A stretch of DNA of 64,000 bases. Source: Trametes villosa (Eukaryota > Basidiomycota > Agaricomycetes > Polyporales > Polyporaceae). The notes below the pieces were generated by a model that did not search any database, was not told where the DNA came from, and saw only the letters and a list, made by a program, of their open reading frames with translations. Positions 35,858 through 48,303 of the stretch are shown one piece after another (the first letter of the stretch is position 1; the number at the start of each line of letters is the position of its first letter). Location: the NCBI GenBank assembly GCA_002964805.2, contig PUDQ02000001.1, positions 7,588,001 to 7,652,000 on the forward strand. Direction: 5' to 3'. The translations under genes were made by a program, and so were the position numbers.

Positions 35858-37921
35858 ATGGCAGAAAAGGACGCCTCTGCCCGCCTCCGCAGGGCCGTGA
35901 AGGGTCCGTTATTTTCCCCCGCCGTCCCGCCTCCGTCCCGTGCTGACCGAACCACAGAGAACAATCTCTTTCTCGTCAAGCGGCTGATCAAGAGGACGGA
36001 GATGCGAAATTCTGATCCATACAACAAGCGATACACCTCGCTCGCCTGGGCCGCCGTGCTGGGACACGAGGAGACGTTCGAGTTTCTACTCAGTATGGGA
36101 CACGACGATCACGAGTATAGCAAGGTGCGTGCATTCGTACTCGTATGACCTGTGGCACACCCTAATTGGCCCGCGGCGAACAACAGGACTTGGAGGACAA
36201 CACAATACTCATCCTGCTTGCCGGCGCGCGTCCCCCACCATCAACGCCACAAACTCCCGGTCCGCCCGACCAAGACTTCCTTGGTGCGACCCTCCGCATG
36301 GCCCGCATGTACATCGACCGCTACCCCGACATCCTCGACTGGGCGAACCAGGAGGGGAAGACCGCGCTACACGTCGCTGCGCTCAAGGGGAACGAAGAGC
36401 TCGTCCGCGTGAGTGTGGCGTGCGTCCCCGCCGCTTGTCACCCGTCCTGACCGCCTGGCAGATGCTCTGCGATCTAGGCGCGGATTTCGACCTGGCCGAT
36501 AACGAGGGGAACACCCCGCTGCACTAGTAAGCATGGCGCCACCCCGGCGAGGAAGTCACGGAACTCAAATTTCTCTTTCAGCGCGAGCGCCTGGGGCCAT
36601 ATAACCGTGCGTTGGGTCCATTCCCGAACAGGGAAAGCTCTGACAGGCTGCTCCTATCACAGGTTGTTCAATTGCTCATCGAGCGTGGGTGCCAGTATTC
36701 CGCGCGGAATAATCAGGGCTTTACGCCCTCCGACTACGCCTATTCGTCAGTATATACGGACAATCAACGGTGGCTGATCGCTCATTGTCGCCCATGTACA
36801 GGATAAGCACAAGGGACACCCTCCAGGATACCGCTCGAATACAGTTCGAGAACAACAAGAAGGCGCGCCGAGGTGTATACCAGCAGGCCGCAGCTCGGGG
36901 TACCGATTGGGCCGCCACCGCAGCCATGCAGGTCTACCCGCCGTCACCGCGAGAACCTGTCTATGGTAGCAAAGGTTCTGTCCGGATGCGGAGTGGTTCT
37001 GGGACAAGTCGTACGACGGCTACCTCGGACAGTGGCGACGTTCACGAGATCGCTCCTACACAGTCGTCCTCAAGATTCTGGTCCTCTCCCTCTCGCCGCC
37101 CTGCCCCTCTTCCGTCCGCCACACATTCAGCCGGGCAACCCTCTGCTAGCTCCTCAACGAGCACCTTTGGATTCGCCGCATCACCAATATCACAACCGAA
37201 CTCTGCGTCCCTACTACCGAACAACAGCTCGAATCCGGCCTCTGCGCTGTCTCCGATCGCGACTCGGATGCGAGAGCGCGACGCGGATGCGATGGAGAAG
37301 TACAAGTTGCGGCAGCGCAGTGGGAGCGCTACGACGGCGTCCACGGACAGCCCATCGCAGAACGAGCCGACTTCCCCGCCACCAGCCCCTCCGCCCAAAG
37401 ACAAGGACGACATACCCGCACTCGGGTCGGTTGCTCCGCGACGTCGATTACGACCGTCCGCATCTGCGGCTCAGCTACGGACAACACCGCAGCCATTGAC
37501 GATACCTTCGAATCCGGCTTCGCTGGAGCCCCGAAGTAGATCGGGAACAAGTCCGGCGATGCTCAAGCCGGTCTCTGGGTTCTCACCCTCGTCCACCTCC
37601 GACCCCTCCGCTCTCCCTACCCCGACGCAGAACACGTCGATGCGACCATTAATCGGGCGTGCAGGCTCTCAACCGGCGGTCCCTGAGAAGGACTACGCGT
37701 ATACGGGCCCGTCGATCGAGTACGCGCGGTTCCCACCGCCGCCAGCAGTGACGGAGGAGCCGGAGCGGGTGATGACACCGACGACGGCGACGGCGCCGAC
37801 ACACAACACATCGCGGCGGCTGCCGTTCAACATCTTGTCGTCGCACAAGAACAGCCTGGACCAGCACGTGCCGAGCGCAACCCACCGGCGGAACGCTTCT
37901 GTGAACGCCGTACTTCGATAG
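35858..37921 (+). CDS. Ankyrin-repeat protein, Avo2-like (TORC2 subunit candidate)
   Basis: Seven exons: 35858-35903, 35958-36124, 36187-36408, 36462-36526, 36582-36606, 36663-36745 and 36802-37921 (575 residues). The first ~200 residues form ankyrin repeats: SARLRRAVKENNLFLVKRLI, YTSLAWAAVLGHEETFEFLL, DLEDNTILILLAG, GKTALHVAALKGNEELVRML, DLADNEGNTPLHYASAWGHI and VVQLLIERGCQYSARNNQGF. The opening LRRAVKENNLFLVKRL and the GHDDHEYSKD step resemble yeast Avo2, a TORC2 subunit. The remaining ~370 residues are disordered Ser/Pro/Thr-rich with basic patches. Orthology to Avo2 is inferred from repeat order and N-terminal wording; other small ankyrin adaptors are possible. Intron 1 (35904-35957) is 54 nt, in frame and stop-free, so retention would add 18 residues. 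Confidence 0.87.
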
Positions 37922-38579
37922 GGCCGTGGGGCAGGCGCGGTGTGCGCGATGAGGGGTGGCTTCCCAGCTTCTCTCGATTGTGAGGGTCGCGGGCAGGTGG
38001 TCACGATTTGCTCGCTGCGGGCGCGGAAGGTTGGGGTGTGGGGATCGATTGTGCATTTTGTTCGCTTGGAGGGACTGGGATATTGTGTAAGGGTAGCTGC
38101 TCTTCGACTGCATCGCTGTGTAACTTGCTCTGTTGTGCATCAATTGGTCATGTAGCGGGTGTGTTCGCGCAACTCGCGTGGCTCGGAACATTGACATACG
38201 GCCTCGTGCGTGTTTCTGAGGGTCATCGGGTGGAGGTCACCGGAGCAGGTATCGCCTGCAATCACCGACCTGCTGGAGCCTGCTGGGCGTACATAAAAGC
38301 GCCTCGAACGTGGGCGGATCTCGATCGAGGAGAGGACAGGACGAAGCGCTGGAATCTACGTAATGCCCAAAGCAGCAGCCTCTTCGCCTTCTCCCCTTAG
38401 CGCCAGCAGCTGGCAGGCACCGCGCGCGCGCCGCCCGGACGCTCTCCTCTCCTCGTCCCCCTCCCCCTCCTCGCCCCGCCTGCCTCATAAGGCCTCCCTC
38501 GCATATCTAACCCACGCCTCGCCTCCTTGACCGTGTACTGTGATCTCACCTGCAGCGACCCAGCTCTCACGCAGGAAGC
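37922..38579 (+). other. Intergenic region, sugar-transporter promoter
   Basis: About 660 bp between two plus-strand genes. The first ~250 bp have GT-rich sequence expected of the ankyrin gene's 3' untranslated region; from about 38395 to 38480 the plus strand is C/T-rich, leading to the transporter start. No gene seen. Confidence 0.4.
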
Positions 38580-41201
38580 ATGACGTTCCCCGCGACCGTC
38601 GAGCCCGACCCCGACTCCGAGTCCCAGATCGCATGGCCCATCCGGCCGAGCGAGCGCGGCCGCCGCGCGTCGCACAAGTCGCAGCGCTCCGAGATCGAGC
38701 AGGACGGGCGCGGCGCCTCGACGAGCAGGGTGCACGGTAGCAAGGCGGCGGACGCCCCGGGGAAGAAGAGGATGTCCACGCTGGACCTGATCAACCTGAG
38801 CGTGTCGATGGCCGGCTCGCAGGTCGCGTGGACGGTCGAGCTTGGGTGAGTGCTTGCGCGCGCGAGAGAGGGCGGTATGCGCGAGGGAGATGTAGGTGGG
38901 TGGATGCTGATGAGTACGGGCAGATATGGGACGCCGTTCTTGCTCGACCTTGGTCTGTCTGAGCAGCTCACGAGTCTTGTATGGCTCGCTGGGCCCATCA
39001 GCGGGCTTATTGCGCAGCCTGTCATTGGTGAGCCCTTGGAGACTGGGATTATCCTCTCGCGCAATGCCCTCATGCTAGCGCGCTCTACTCAGGTGCTATC
39101 TCGGACGCGTCAACCTCCAAGTACCGGCGGCGGTACTGGATTGTGCTCTCGACCATTGTGCTCGTGATTTCGACCCTAACTCTTGCGTACTGCCGCGAGA
39201 TCGCGGCGTTCTTCGTCGACCTATTCGGATATGGCGGAGGGAGCTGGGACCCTAAGTACAGCAAGACGGTAAGCCAAGGCCCCTCCTCCTACCTATGTCC
39301 AACAGTTAAGCTCATCCGCTCAACGCCACAGGTCATTGACACAGCTATCGGTTTCGCGATCGTCTCGTTCTACCTGCTCGACTTCGCACTTAACGCGCTG
39401 CAAGCGTCGCTACGGAACCTCCTGCTAGACGTAACACCCCCCGAGCAGCTCAACGCTGGCAACGCCTGGCACAGCAGGATGATCAACGCCGGAAACATCG
39501 TCGGCTACGGATTCGGTACGCCTTCGGTTTTCCCGCACGGCGTCAGGTGCCTGACAGAGAAGCCGCGACGCAGGGTTCTTGCCGCTTGCGAACATGCCGA
39601 TCCTCCGCCTCCTTGGGGGCTCGCAGTTCCGCAAGTTCTGCGTTGTGTGCATGATCATCCTGTGTATCACCGTTTGGATCACGTGTTGGACGCAGGAGGA
39701 GCAGGAGCGCGAGCAGCGGAGGATTGAGAAGGGGTAGGTGTAACCCAAAGGATAGAGGGAAAAGCATACTGATAGCCTCCGTTAACAGGAACAGCATGCG
39801 CGATGTCTTCAAGGGCATCTACACGACCATCCTCAGCCTTCCGAAGCCCATCCGTCGGGTCTGCTATGTCCAAGTTTTCGCGTTCATGGGGTGGTAAGTC
39901 GCGTGTCCGCGCGATGATCACACAAACCGATGCTGACTCGACTGCCAAGGTTCCCCTTCCTGTTCTATTCGTAAGTTGGCTGTCATAACACCTCACGGAG
40001 ACGTAAGGCTCTGAATTCCGCGTCTAGGACGACATACATTGGCCAAGTGATGGCGTATGAGCTTGACGCAGAACCTGATCACGACTACGCTACCAGGACG
40101 GGAGCTTTCGCTATGCTCCTGTACAGTATCGGTGGGTAGCTTCATGTGTCATCAGGTCAGCGCGCGTGCTCAGTCACACGCATAGTTGCCGTCGCCGCAG
40201 GGACCCTCCTCCCCCACCTGACCCGTCGTGACCAGCGGCTGCTCGCACACGAAGGTGATGAAGACGAAGACACAGAGCTGTCCCGTCTTCGCTCCCAGGT
40301 TCGCGAATGGCGCGCCGAGGCCGCACGGCGCGGCAAGCCCCTCCGCTTGCCTATTATGCCCTTCTTCCTGCGCAACATCTGGACGGGCGCGATGCTGCTC
40401 TTCACGTTCCTCACGCTCATGACCTTCTTCGTCACGCGGGTCTGGGAGGCGATCATCATCGTCAGCCTCGTCGGTATCTGCTGGGCCGTCGCGTGCTGGG
40501 CGCCGTTCGCGATCATCATGGAGGTGCGTGGGCTGTCGCGTACTGTCGGTGTAGGAGGTGTGCTCATGTATGTGCGTGTTGCAGTTCTTGAAGGAGCGTG
40601 AACGCGATGTCTCTGAGGGCGAGCTCGCGGGACGTCCGGGAGAGCTGAACCGCCGCCCCTCCCACAGCCGTACGCTCTCGACGCCTGCAGCACGGAGGAA
40701 TAGTAGGCCGAGTGAAGGCGAGCGTGCGCCGCTACTCCGCCGTCGCCGTTCGTTGGACCAGGGGCTTGCGGCTCACACCGAGGCTGAGGACGCGTCGGGC
40801 GGTACCGTCCTTGGAATCCACAACCTTGCCATCGTTATGCCGCAGTTCATCGTGAGTCGCTCGATAAGCTCAGCTTACGAGTGTTTCACCATCACTCATG
40901 ACACGATCTAGGTTGCACTGGTCTCGAGCGCCATCTTCCATGTCGTCGACGCTGACGCCGAGGGCGACCCGGCGAACAATGGAGCGTTGTATGGCAAGAA
41001 CGGCGTCGCGTGGGTGCTCCGGTTTGGCGGTGTATGTACCCTGGTAAGTACTGCCATACCTCGTCCTTGCGAAGGGGTTGTTGACAAAGAGACTAGTTTG
41101 GAGCCGTCATTGCACGCATGGTACCGCCGACGCGCACCGAGAAGGAGATGCGCCGGCGGCTCGCCGAACTCAAGGTCCTCCAGGAGGAGGGCACGCCGTG
41201 A
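38580..41201 (+). CDS. GPH-family sugar (sucrose/alpha-glucoside type) proton symporter
   Basis: Plasma-membrane proton-coupled sugar transporter of the SUT/SLC45 type. Twelve exons: 38580-38845, 38924-39027, 39093-39268, 39332-39515, 39574-39733, 39789-39893, 39950-39970 (21 nt), 40028-40131, 40186-40523, 40585-40851, 40912-41043 and 41097-41201 (653 residues). TM1 has NLSVSMAGSQVAWTVELGYG; loop 2-3 carries the family RxGRR-like motif as SDASTSKYRRRYW; TM4-5 includes AIVSFYLLDFALNALQASLR and LLLDVTPPEQLNAGNAWHSR. TM7 is FAFMGWFPFLFYSTTYIGQV. A long polar loop (about residues 520-600) with RAPLLRRRRSLDQ separates TM10 and TM11. Twelve helices are expected and can be counted. Closest wording is to fungal Sut1-type sucrose/maltose carriers and vertebrate SLC45; the substrate cannot be fixed from sequence. 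Confidence 0.93.
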
Positions 41202-41361
41202 TCGTCCACATTTCCCTTCCTATCCCTGGTCTTCTCCCTCCACACTCGCACTGTACAAGGTCTTCTTTGACTTCTTTCATCTCGTCTGATGGATCTACCT
41301 AGTAGGCGGACATTCCCCATCCCCGATCTACTTCGCGTGTTGTATATCACCCCTTCGCATG

Positions 41362-43980
41362 CTATTTTGTACATATAGCAAGGATCGCGTAATCCCAGTC
41401 GTCGCCGTTTCTGCTCGCGAGGTGTCTGCACGGGATCGGTGTGACGGGCGCCGGCGTGGGGTCCGCAAAGAACGCCACGGCGGACGCGGCAGCTGTGTGG
41501 GCGGGTGTGTAAGCATCCGTCAGCTGCCTAGGAGTAGGAGCGAAGTCGGTGCGTTGGAGCATGGTCTTACCGTGGGGCCTTGCGATGTTGTAGAACAGGC
41601 GGATCGACAGCGCTTCCGACCGGAGCGACTGTAGGGCGGGGACGTCGCGTAACTGCTGGAGCAAGCCCGGATCTTCTCCCCGGACGCAGACCAAAGCTAC
41701 CGTCGAGGACGTCTCACGGAAGCTCGATGCCTCCCAGTGGACGCTGCCGCTAGAGCTCTCGTACTTGCCTGGCACGACGGAGTTATGGTGAATTACGAGT
41801 CGCGCGGAGAACAAAGAACGCACCTGTGTCATGAGAAGGAATGGCGGCACCGCGGATGACGGTCCCGTCGTCTTCCTGGATATCGCACTGGCCGGTGTGC
41901 AGCATCACCTGCTTCTCCACAAGGGCGCCCTTAGGCAGTTCCGGCACCACTGCGAATAGGGTCGGAGCGCTGGCGTCCTTCATCTACTCCGTCAGTTCCC
42001 TCCTAAGCTCGTAGCGCTGGGAGTAGCCATACCCCGTCAAACTGTGCACTGGCTTCGCGCACCGGGGGAATGTCGTTCGCGTTCACTAGCCAGTACACGA
42101 TGCCCTGGTAGTGGCCCTCCCACCCGCCGCCCGAGTTAGTCTTGAGCGCTTCGACAACGCGATGGACGTGCTGGAACGCCAGCGCCGTTTCGAGTGCGAG
42201 CGACCGGGGAGATGGCAGAGTGAGGGTGCTTGGTATGAGGCCGATCTGGCCGGAAATAAACACACGCTCGTCCGCCTGAAAGAATATACCATAGCGTCAG
42301 AGTACATGTCAGAGGGCTAGTCACAGCATGGAGACTAACGACGATGGCCTGTGAATACGGTCCGATGTTTGCGGGGGCCCAGTAGCTCAGCCCTTGGACG
42401 TGCAGCGCCTGACGCGCGTTGGGCGTCGTCTCGGCGAAGGCGACGCAGTCCAAGCGGACGCGGATGGGCGAGGGCAGGTCGGCCGCGACGCATGCCCGCG
42501 CGGGCGGACTTGTTCCGAAGTAGGTAGCGTATACGGCGTTGACGCGAGCGAAAAGGTCCATTGAAGACAGGAGGATATTGATGTTGGTGCAGTTTGCTAG
42601 GGTGAGCGCATATTGGGCCAGGTACTCTGCGGCATATTATCAGCAACACAGACAAGTAGGAGTATTTAGAGAGAGAATTACCTTCCAGCTTCTTGAAGCA
42701 CTCTCGCACTTCGTCCTCCAAAGAGAGTTCTTTGGTCTGCTCTTCCAGCTCTCGCTGAACGTTCGCAACGGTCACCCAGTTACCCAAACGTCTATGGCCA
42801 ACAGTAGGAGCAGCCAGACTGCCGAATGGACTGGGTTGCCCCACCAAGCCTGTGGTCGGCGATGGGATAGAGAACACATCCCGCATGCTGGAAAATGGCT
42901 CCGCCAGCAACGGCGGCACCACCAGTTCATACTCGGCTGGGGATGCCTTGGGTTGGAGGCTTGCCTTCTTGATCCGCAGATATGCGACTGTCGCGAAGTC
43001 GCTGTCCGAATGGATCACCGTTTCCACTTCGACTCTGGAAATAGCATCAGGTTGGAATTTTGCGAGTGGTGCATCTTGCTGCAACACCTACAGGTTTATG
43101 CGGGACTTGAACAGAGGACAGTCGAGAGTCAGAGTTTCGTACTCCCCTCCTTCTCCACAGATGTGCGAGCCGTACAGGCGGTTCTGCATATGCCCTGCGT
43201 TAGTAAAGCTGCTTGGGCCGTTACATTCACGGCACTAACCAACTTCACTAAAGGTGTTTGCATCTCTGCGAGTGTTTTGCCCAAATGTTTGGCAGTCAAC
43301 CCGATGCCAGCCACCTTGATGAGGACGGCCTCCATGCCGGCTGCTACCATCTCAGATAGCAACTCTTCTTGGTCACGTTGCCATAGGTAGCACAGAGGAG
43401 TCAACCCTAACCGCCGACATCTGGGGACGATTTAGGAGGCATTGTTGAGCGCATGTGTAGATACATTCATACACATGTTCCACGCGGACTCTCTGGTAGT
43501 TGGACAGGATTGCTCCGACTGATACCCCGAGGACGTCTGGGTGATGACTCTGACAGAATATAAGCAAATGCTCAGGATACGAGACAAGAAAATGTAACTT
43601 TGACTAAGGCGAGGAGCTCATATAGATCCTCAGTCTCATCGCCGCGGACTCCTCCGCTGTGCGCAGGATCTCGGCCGCCATATTCGCCACTTTGCTCGAC
43701 CGCCGCGCCAGATATCACCCTGCGGTACAGTGGGACATCCAGAGCGCGTCCAACGTATTCTATCGCGTCTTGTCCGACAGTCTGGTAGAGGTACGAGTCA
43801 AGTTCCTCTGCGATCTGGAGGGTTGGGTAAAATCACGCGGAACTGTATGAACGCGATCGGACCTTTGCCTTGCTCGGGCCCTAGAGAAGCCGCAGCGACG
43901 AGCTCGTGGCCGTTTTTTGCGCAGTGGAGGAGATTGAAGCAGCTGTCCTTGCCGCCGCTGAGTAACGCGACGTATTTCAT
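41362..43980 (-). CDS. DPH6: Dph6 diphthine-ammonia ligase with C-terminal YjgF/RidA domains
   Basis: Catalyses the last diphthamide step, ATP-dependent amidation of diphthine on elongation factor 2. Ten exons: 43980-43863, 43807-43599, 43549-43473, 43420-43240, 43183-43092, 43034-42682, 42626-42340, 42275-42033, 41983-41824 and 41768-41362 (708 residues). The N-terminal PP-loop ATPase starts MKYVALLSGGKDSCFNLLH (SGGKDS loop), followed by EEYLD-like EELDSYLYQTVGQD, GVSVGAILSNYQRVRVEHVC, LGLTPLCYLWQRDQEELL and HICGEGGEYETLTLDCPLF. Two YjgF/RidA-like domains follow: ALHVQGLSYWAPANIGPYSQ, ADERVFISGQIGLIP, and a terminal DYAILAICTK. This fused architecture is the fungal/plant form; animal DPH6 has only the ATPase. 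Intron 5 (43091-43035) begins inside a TAG in frame with the exon, so it must be removed for full-length protein. Confidence 0.96.
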
Positions 43981-44236
43981 GGCGGGCAGAACGCGGTGGA
44001 AAGCCGAGGGAGTTGAGTAAGGCACGCTCTCAAGCAGAGGCGGCTTCAAGAGACGCCCGGGGTAGATTTCGCGTAGATCCCCTGCTTACATCAGACTCGC
44101 GTGCAGCACAGGCGCGTCCGAAGCGTAATCGTACCCCGCCACCGCCCAAATACGCCCTTTCCATCTCTCTCTCCCTCCTCCACCACCCTCCCCTCTCCCA
44201 CCCGCTCACCCGTACCCTTGACGTCTCTTACGAAAC
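43981..44236. promoter_or_regulatory. Shared divergent promoter DPH6 / UBA1
   Basis: 256 bp between divergent start codons. The half nearest UBA1 has a strong pyrimidine tract on the plus strand (44145-44215, CT-rich with few purines), typical of highly expressed fungal genes. Confidence 0.45.
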
Positions 44237-47200
44237 ATGGCCTCTACGAACCTGCCATCCGCGATGGACGTCGATGAGGCCGCGATTGATGAGGGCTTGT
44301 ACTCTCGCCAACTGTAAGTGCTGACTGATTGGAAACGCGTCCTTCAGCCTGATCGAAGCCCATTCAGCTATGTGCTTGGCCACGAAGGTACGAAAGGAGA
44401 TGAGGGAACTACCGGACAATAACCTGACGCGCCTGTGTAGCCATGAAGCGGATGGCCGCCTCGAACGTCCTGATCGTAGGACTGAAGGGCCTCGGCGCTG
44501 AGATCGGTAAGTTCTTGTACCGGCTTTTGACACACTGACAGGATTTGAACTCAATACTGGCGTACCTCAGCCAAGAACATTGTCTTGGCCGGTGTTAAGT
44601 CTGTCACCATCTACGACCCCGAGCCCGTACAAGTGGCGGATTTGAGCAGTCAGGTATGAAGCTGCGGTACCTGCGCGCAGTACGTCCCCGCTTACATGAA
44701 TACTAGTTCTTCCTGCGTCAAGGAGACGTCGGAAAGTCGCGTGCAGAGGCCACTTTTCCGAGATTGGCTGAACTCAACGCATACGTCCCTGTGCGGAATC
44801 TTGGGGGACAACCCGGACAAGCCATCTCTGTAGACCTCATCAAGGGCTTCCAGGTAATTTAACGGGAATGAGGAACAAGGCCGAAGTGCTTACAGTATTT
44901 CTATATCTGTAGGTCGTTGTGCTCTGCGGTGCTCCGCTCAAGAAGCAGCTAGAAATCGACGACTGGGCGCACGAGAATGGCGTGTACTTCATCTCCGCCG
45001 ATACTCGCGGTCTATTCGGGTAAGCTTGAATCCATTAGAGTGGTTGAGAAGAGGTGTTTCTGACACGCGGCCGCTCAGAACCTCATTCAACGACTTCGGG
45101 CCGAAGTTCACCTGCGTAGATCCTACCGGAGAGACGCCTCTCTCCGGCATGATTGTCTCCATTGACAAGGTATGCTGAACCTTGCGGAAGTAGCGGCCTT
45201 GCTCACCCCGTCACAGGACCAGGAGGGTGTCGTTACTTGTTTGGACGAAACTCGCCACGGTCTGGAGGACGGCGATTTTGTCACTTTCAGCGAAGTGCAG
45301 GGCATGACGGAGCTTAATGGATGCGAGCCCCGTAAGGTTACTGTCAAGGGCCCGTACACCTTCTCCATCGGCGATACTTCTGGACTCAGCGACTACAAGA
45401 GCGGCGGAATCTTCACACAGGTGAAGATGCCGAAGATTCTACAATTCGTCAGTGTGGTCCTCTAATTCATTGTTAAACATATTCGCTAACACGCAGTCGT
45501 AGAAACCACTCCGCGAGTCTCTCAAGGAGCCCGAGTGTCTCATCACCGACTTCGCCAAGTTCGACCGACCTGCGACCCTCCACGCTGGCTTCCAGGCGCT
45601 TTCGCTCTTCGAGGAGCAGCACCAACGCTTGCCTCGCCCCCGGAATGCGGAAGACGCCGCGGTGTTCGTCAAGTTGGCCAAGCAGATCCACGCGGACGCG
45701 GATGAGAAGGTTTTGACGGAGCTTTCCTACCAAGCGACGGGAGACCTCGCCCCGGTGAACGCGGTCATTGGTGGTTTCGTCGCTCAGGAAGTGCTCAAGG
45801 CCTGCTCGGCTAAGTTCCACCCCGCCGTCCAGCATCTCTACTTTGACTCGCTCGAGTCTCTGCCTGACGAGCTCCCCACTGAAGCTGAGACTCAGCCCAT
45901 TGGCTCGCGCTATGACGGCCAGATCGCTGTCTTCGGCAAGAAGTTCCAGGAGAAGATCGCCAACTTCCGCGAATTCCTCGTCGGCTCTGGCGCCATCGGC
46001 TGCGAGATGCTTAAGAACTGGAGCTTGATGGGTCTTGGGTCTGGTCCGAACGGGAAAATTCACGTTACTGACCTCGATACCATCGAGAAGAGCAACCTCA
46101 ACCGTCAATTCCTGTTCCGTGCGAAGGACCTGGGCAAGTTCAAGTCCGAGGTTGCCGCTGCGGCTGTTGCGGACATGAACCCCGACCTCGAGGGCAAGAT
46201 CGACGCCAAGCAGGAGCCTGTCGGGTCCAATACTGAGAGTGAGTACGCGGTGTAGTCTCCGTGTTGGCTTCTCACTGACGTATGAGCAGACATCTACGAC
46301 GCGGACTTCTTCGCCAGCATTGACGGCGTTACCAACGCCCTCGACAATGTCCGGGCCCGTCAGTACATGGACCAACGTTGCGTCTTCTTCATGAAGCCTC
46401 TTCTCGAGTCCGGCACGCTTGGCACGAAGGGCAACACGCAGGTCATCGTGCCCCACCTGACGGAGTCGTACTCCTCGTCGCAGGATCCTCCGGAGAAGGA
46501 GACGCCCGTGTGTACCGTCAAGAACTTCCCCAACCAGATCCAGCACACGATCGAGGTGAGCGGTAGCCGTGTCCGGAGGGATGATTCCATACTGACGAAA
46601 CTGTAGTGGGCAAGGCAGGACTTCGAGAACCTGTTCATCAAGCCTCCCCAAGCCGTCAACTCGTACCTGTCCGAGCCGAACTTCCTGGAGAACAACCTCA
46701 AGTACTCCGGTCAGCAGAAGGAGCAGGTTGAGCAGATCGTGTCGTACCTGGTGACGAACAAGCCCCTCACCTTCGAGGAGTGCATCGTCTGGGCGCGCCT
46801 GCAGTTCGAGGAGAAGTACAACAACTCGATCCGCCAGCTGCTCTACAGCTTGCCGAAGGACGCGGTCACGAGCACCGGGCAGCCCTTCTGGAGTGGCCCG
46901 AAGCGTGCCCCCGACCCGCTGACATTCGACTCGAACAACGTACGTACAGCTTCAACTGCTGATCTACAATCACGCTCACGAGATGATGCTAGCCCATCCA
47001 CCTGCAATACATCATCGCCGCGGCGAACCTCCACGCCTTCAACTACGGCCTCCGGGGCGAGACCGACCCCGCAGTCTTCAAGAAGATTGCGGAGGAGGTG
47101 ATTGTGCCCGAGTTCACCCCAAAGAGCGGCGTCAAGGTCCAGATCAACGACAACGACCCTGCTCCCCAGAACGACGGCAGCGGCGGCGGTATGCACAAAT

Positions 47201-48104
47201 TGCTCTGTAAATATGCCTGTTAGATACTGACGAAGGCGCAGACTCGGACGTCAGCGACTACCTGAAGGAGCTTCCTGCCCCTTCGTCGCTCGTCGGCTAC
47301 CGCCTCAACCCAGTCGAGTTTGAGAAGGACGACGACTCAAACCACCACATCGACTTCATCACCGCGGCGTCGAACCTTCGTGCGCTCAACTACGGCATTA
47401 CACCGGCCGACCGCCACACGACGAAGCAGATTGCAGGGAAGATCATCCCCGCCATCGCGACCACGACGTCGCTGGTCACTGGCCTCGTCTGTCTCGAGCT
47501 GTACAAGGTACGTAGACGAAGCGCACGTTAGAAGAGGAACAGAGCCTTGCTAAGCGACGTTCCACAGCTCATCGACGGCAAGAAGAACCTGGAGGCGTAC
47601 AAGAACGGGTTCGTGAACCTCGCGCTGCCGTTCTTCGGCTTCTCGGAGCCCATCGCGCCGAAGAAGCAGAAGTACAACGGGATCGAGTGGACGCTCTGGG
47701 ACCGCTTCGAGTTCAAGAACGACCCGACGCTGAAGGAGGTCGTCGACTACTTCCAGCGCGAGCACAAGCTCGAGGTCAGCATGGTCAGCCAGGGCGTCAG
47801 CATGCTCTGGAGCTCGTTCATCGGCAAGAAGAAGGCGAGTGTCCGGTTCGTTTCTGTTTTAGGGTATTTGTGGCTGACTGTGTGTGCTGCAGAGCGAGGA
47901 GCGTCTCCCGATGAAGTTCAGCAAGCTTGTCGAGTTCGTCAGCAAGAAGCCCCTGCCCGCGCACACCAAGCACCTCATCGTCGAGGTCATGGTCAGCGAC
48001 GAGGAGGGCGAGGATGTCGAGGTAAGTTCTCGCGTAAAGCCCATACTCAGGTGGGCTGGCTAACTGAAACCCCACAGGTTCCGTTCATCGTCGTGGAGAT
48101 CTAG
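44237..48104 (+). CDS. UBA1: Ubiquitin-activating enzyme E1 (Uba1)
   Basis: Activates ubiquitin with ATP and passes it as a thioester to E2 enzymes; cytosol and nucleus. Sixteen exons: 44237-44313, 44368-44387 (20 nt), 44441-44506, 44571-44653, 44707-44853, 44913-45019, 45079-45169, 45217-45447, 45503-46238, 46290-46555, 46607-46939, 46993-47188, 47242-47507, 47568-47834, 47893-48021 and 48078-48104 (1013 residues, the usual Uba1 size). Inactive adenylation half: [40 protein letters not shown]. Active half: [35 protein letters not shown]. Catalytic cysteine in [17 protein letters not shown]-terminal ubiquitin-fold domain ends [15 protein letters not shown]. The exon 14 donor is GC (AAG|GCGAGT at 47835); a GTGTCC donor five bases on, inside the GCGAGT, fails in phase, and the next GT adds two residues. 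Confidence 0.97.
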
Positions 48105-48303
48105 GCGGAACAGCGTGTAGTAGCATCAGCGTGTACGACGGTATATAGAAGTCAAATAGCAGTGTATCCATACATCACATTTCTCCGTGCAGTCCACATA
48201 CAAGGAATGGTATCCAAAGATCCAGCAACCAACCGCTCTTCTCGTACAACCACGAAGAGAAACCCCGACATAGATACAGTCTCCGGTGTTGCAAGGACCG
48301 GCC

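Noticed and set aside
45473..46651. 392-codon minus-strand frame inside UBA1
   Set aside because: Antisense shadow of the conserved E1 adenylation exon, produced by third-position GC bias.
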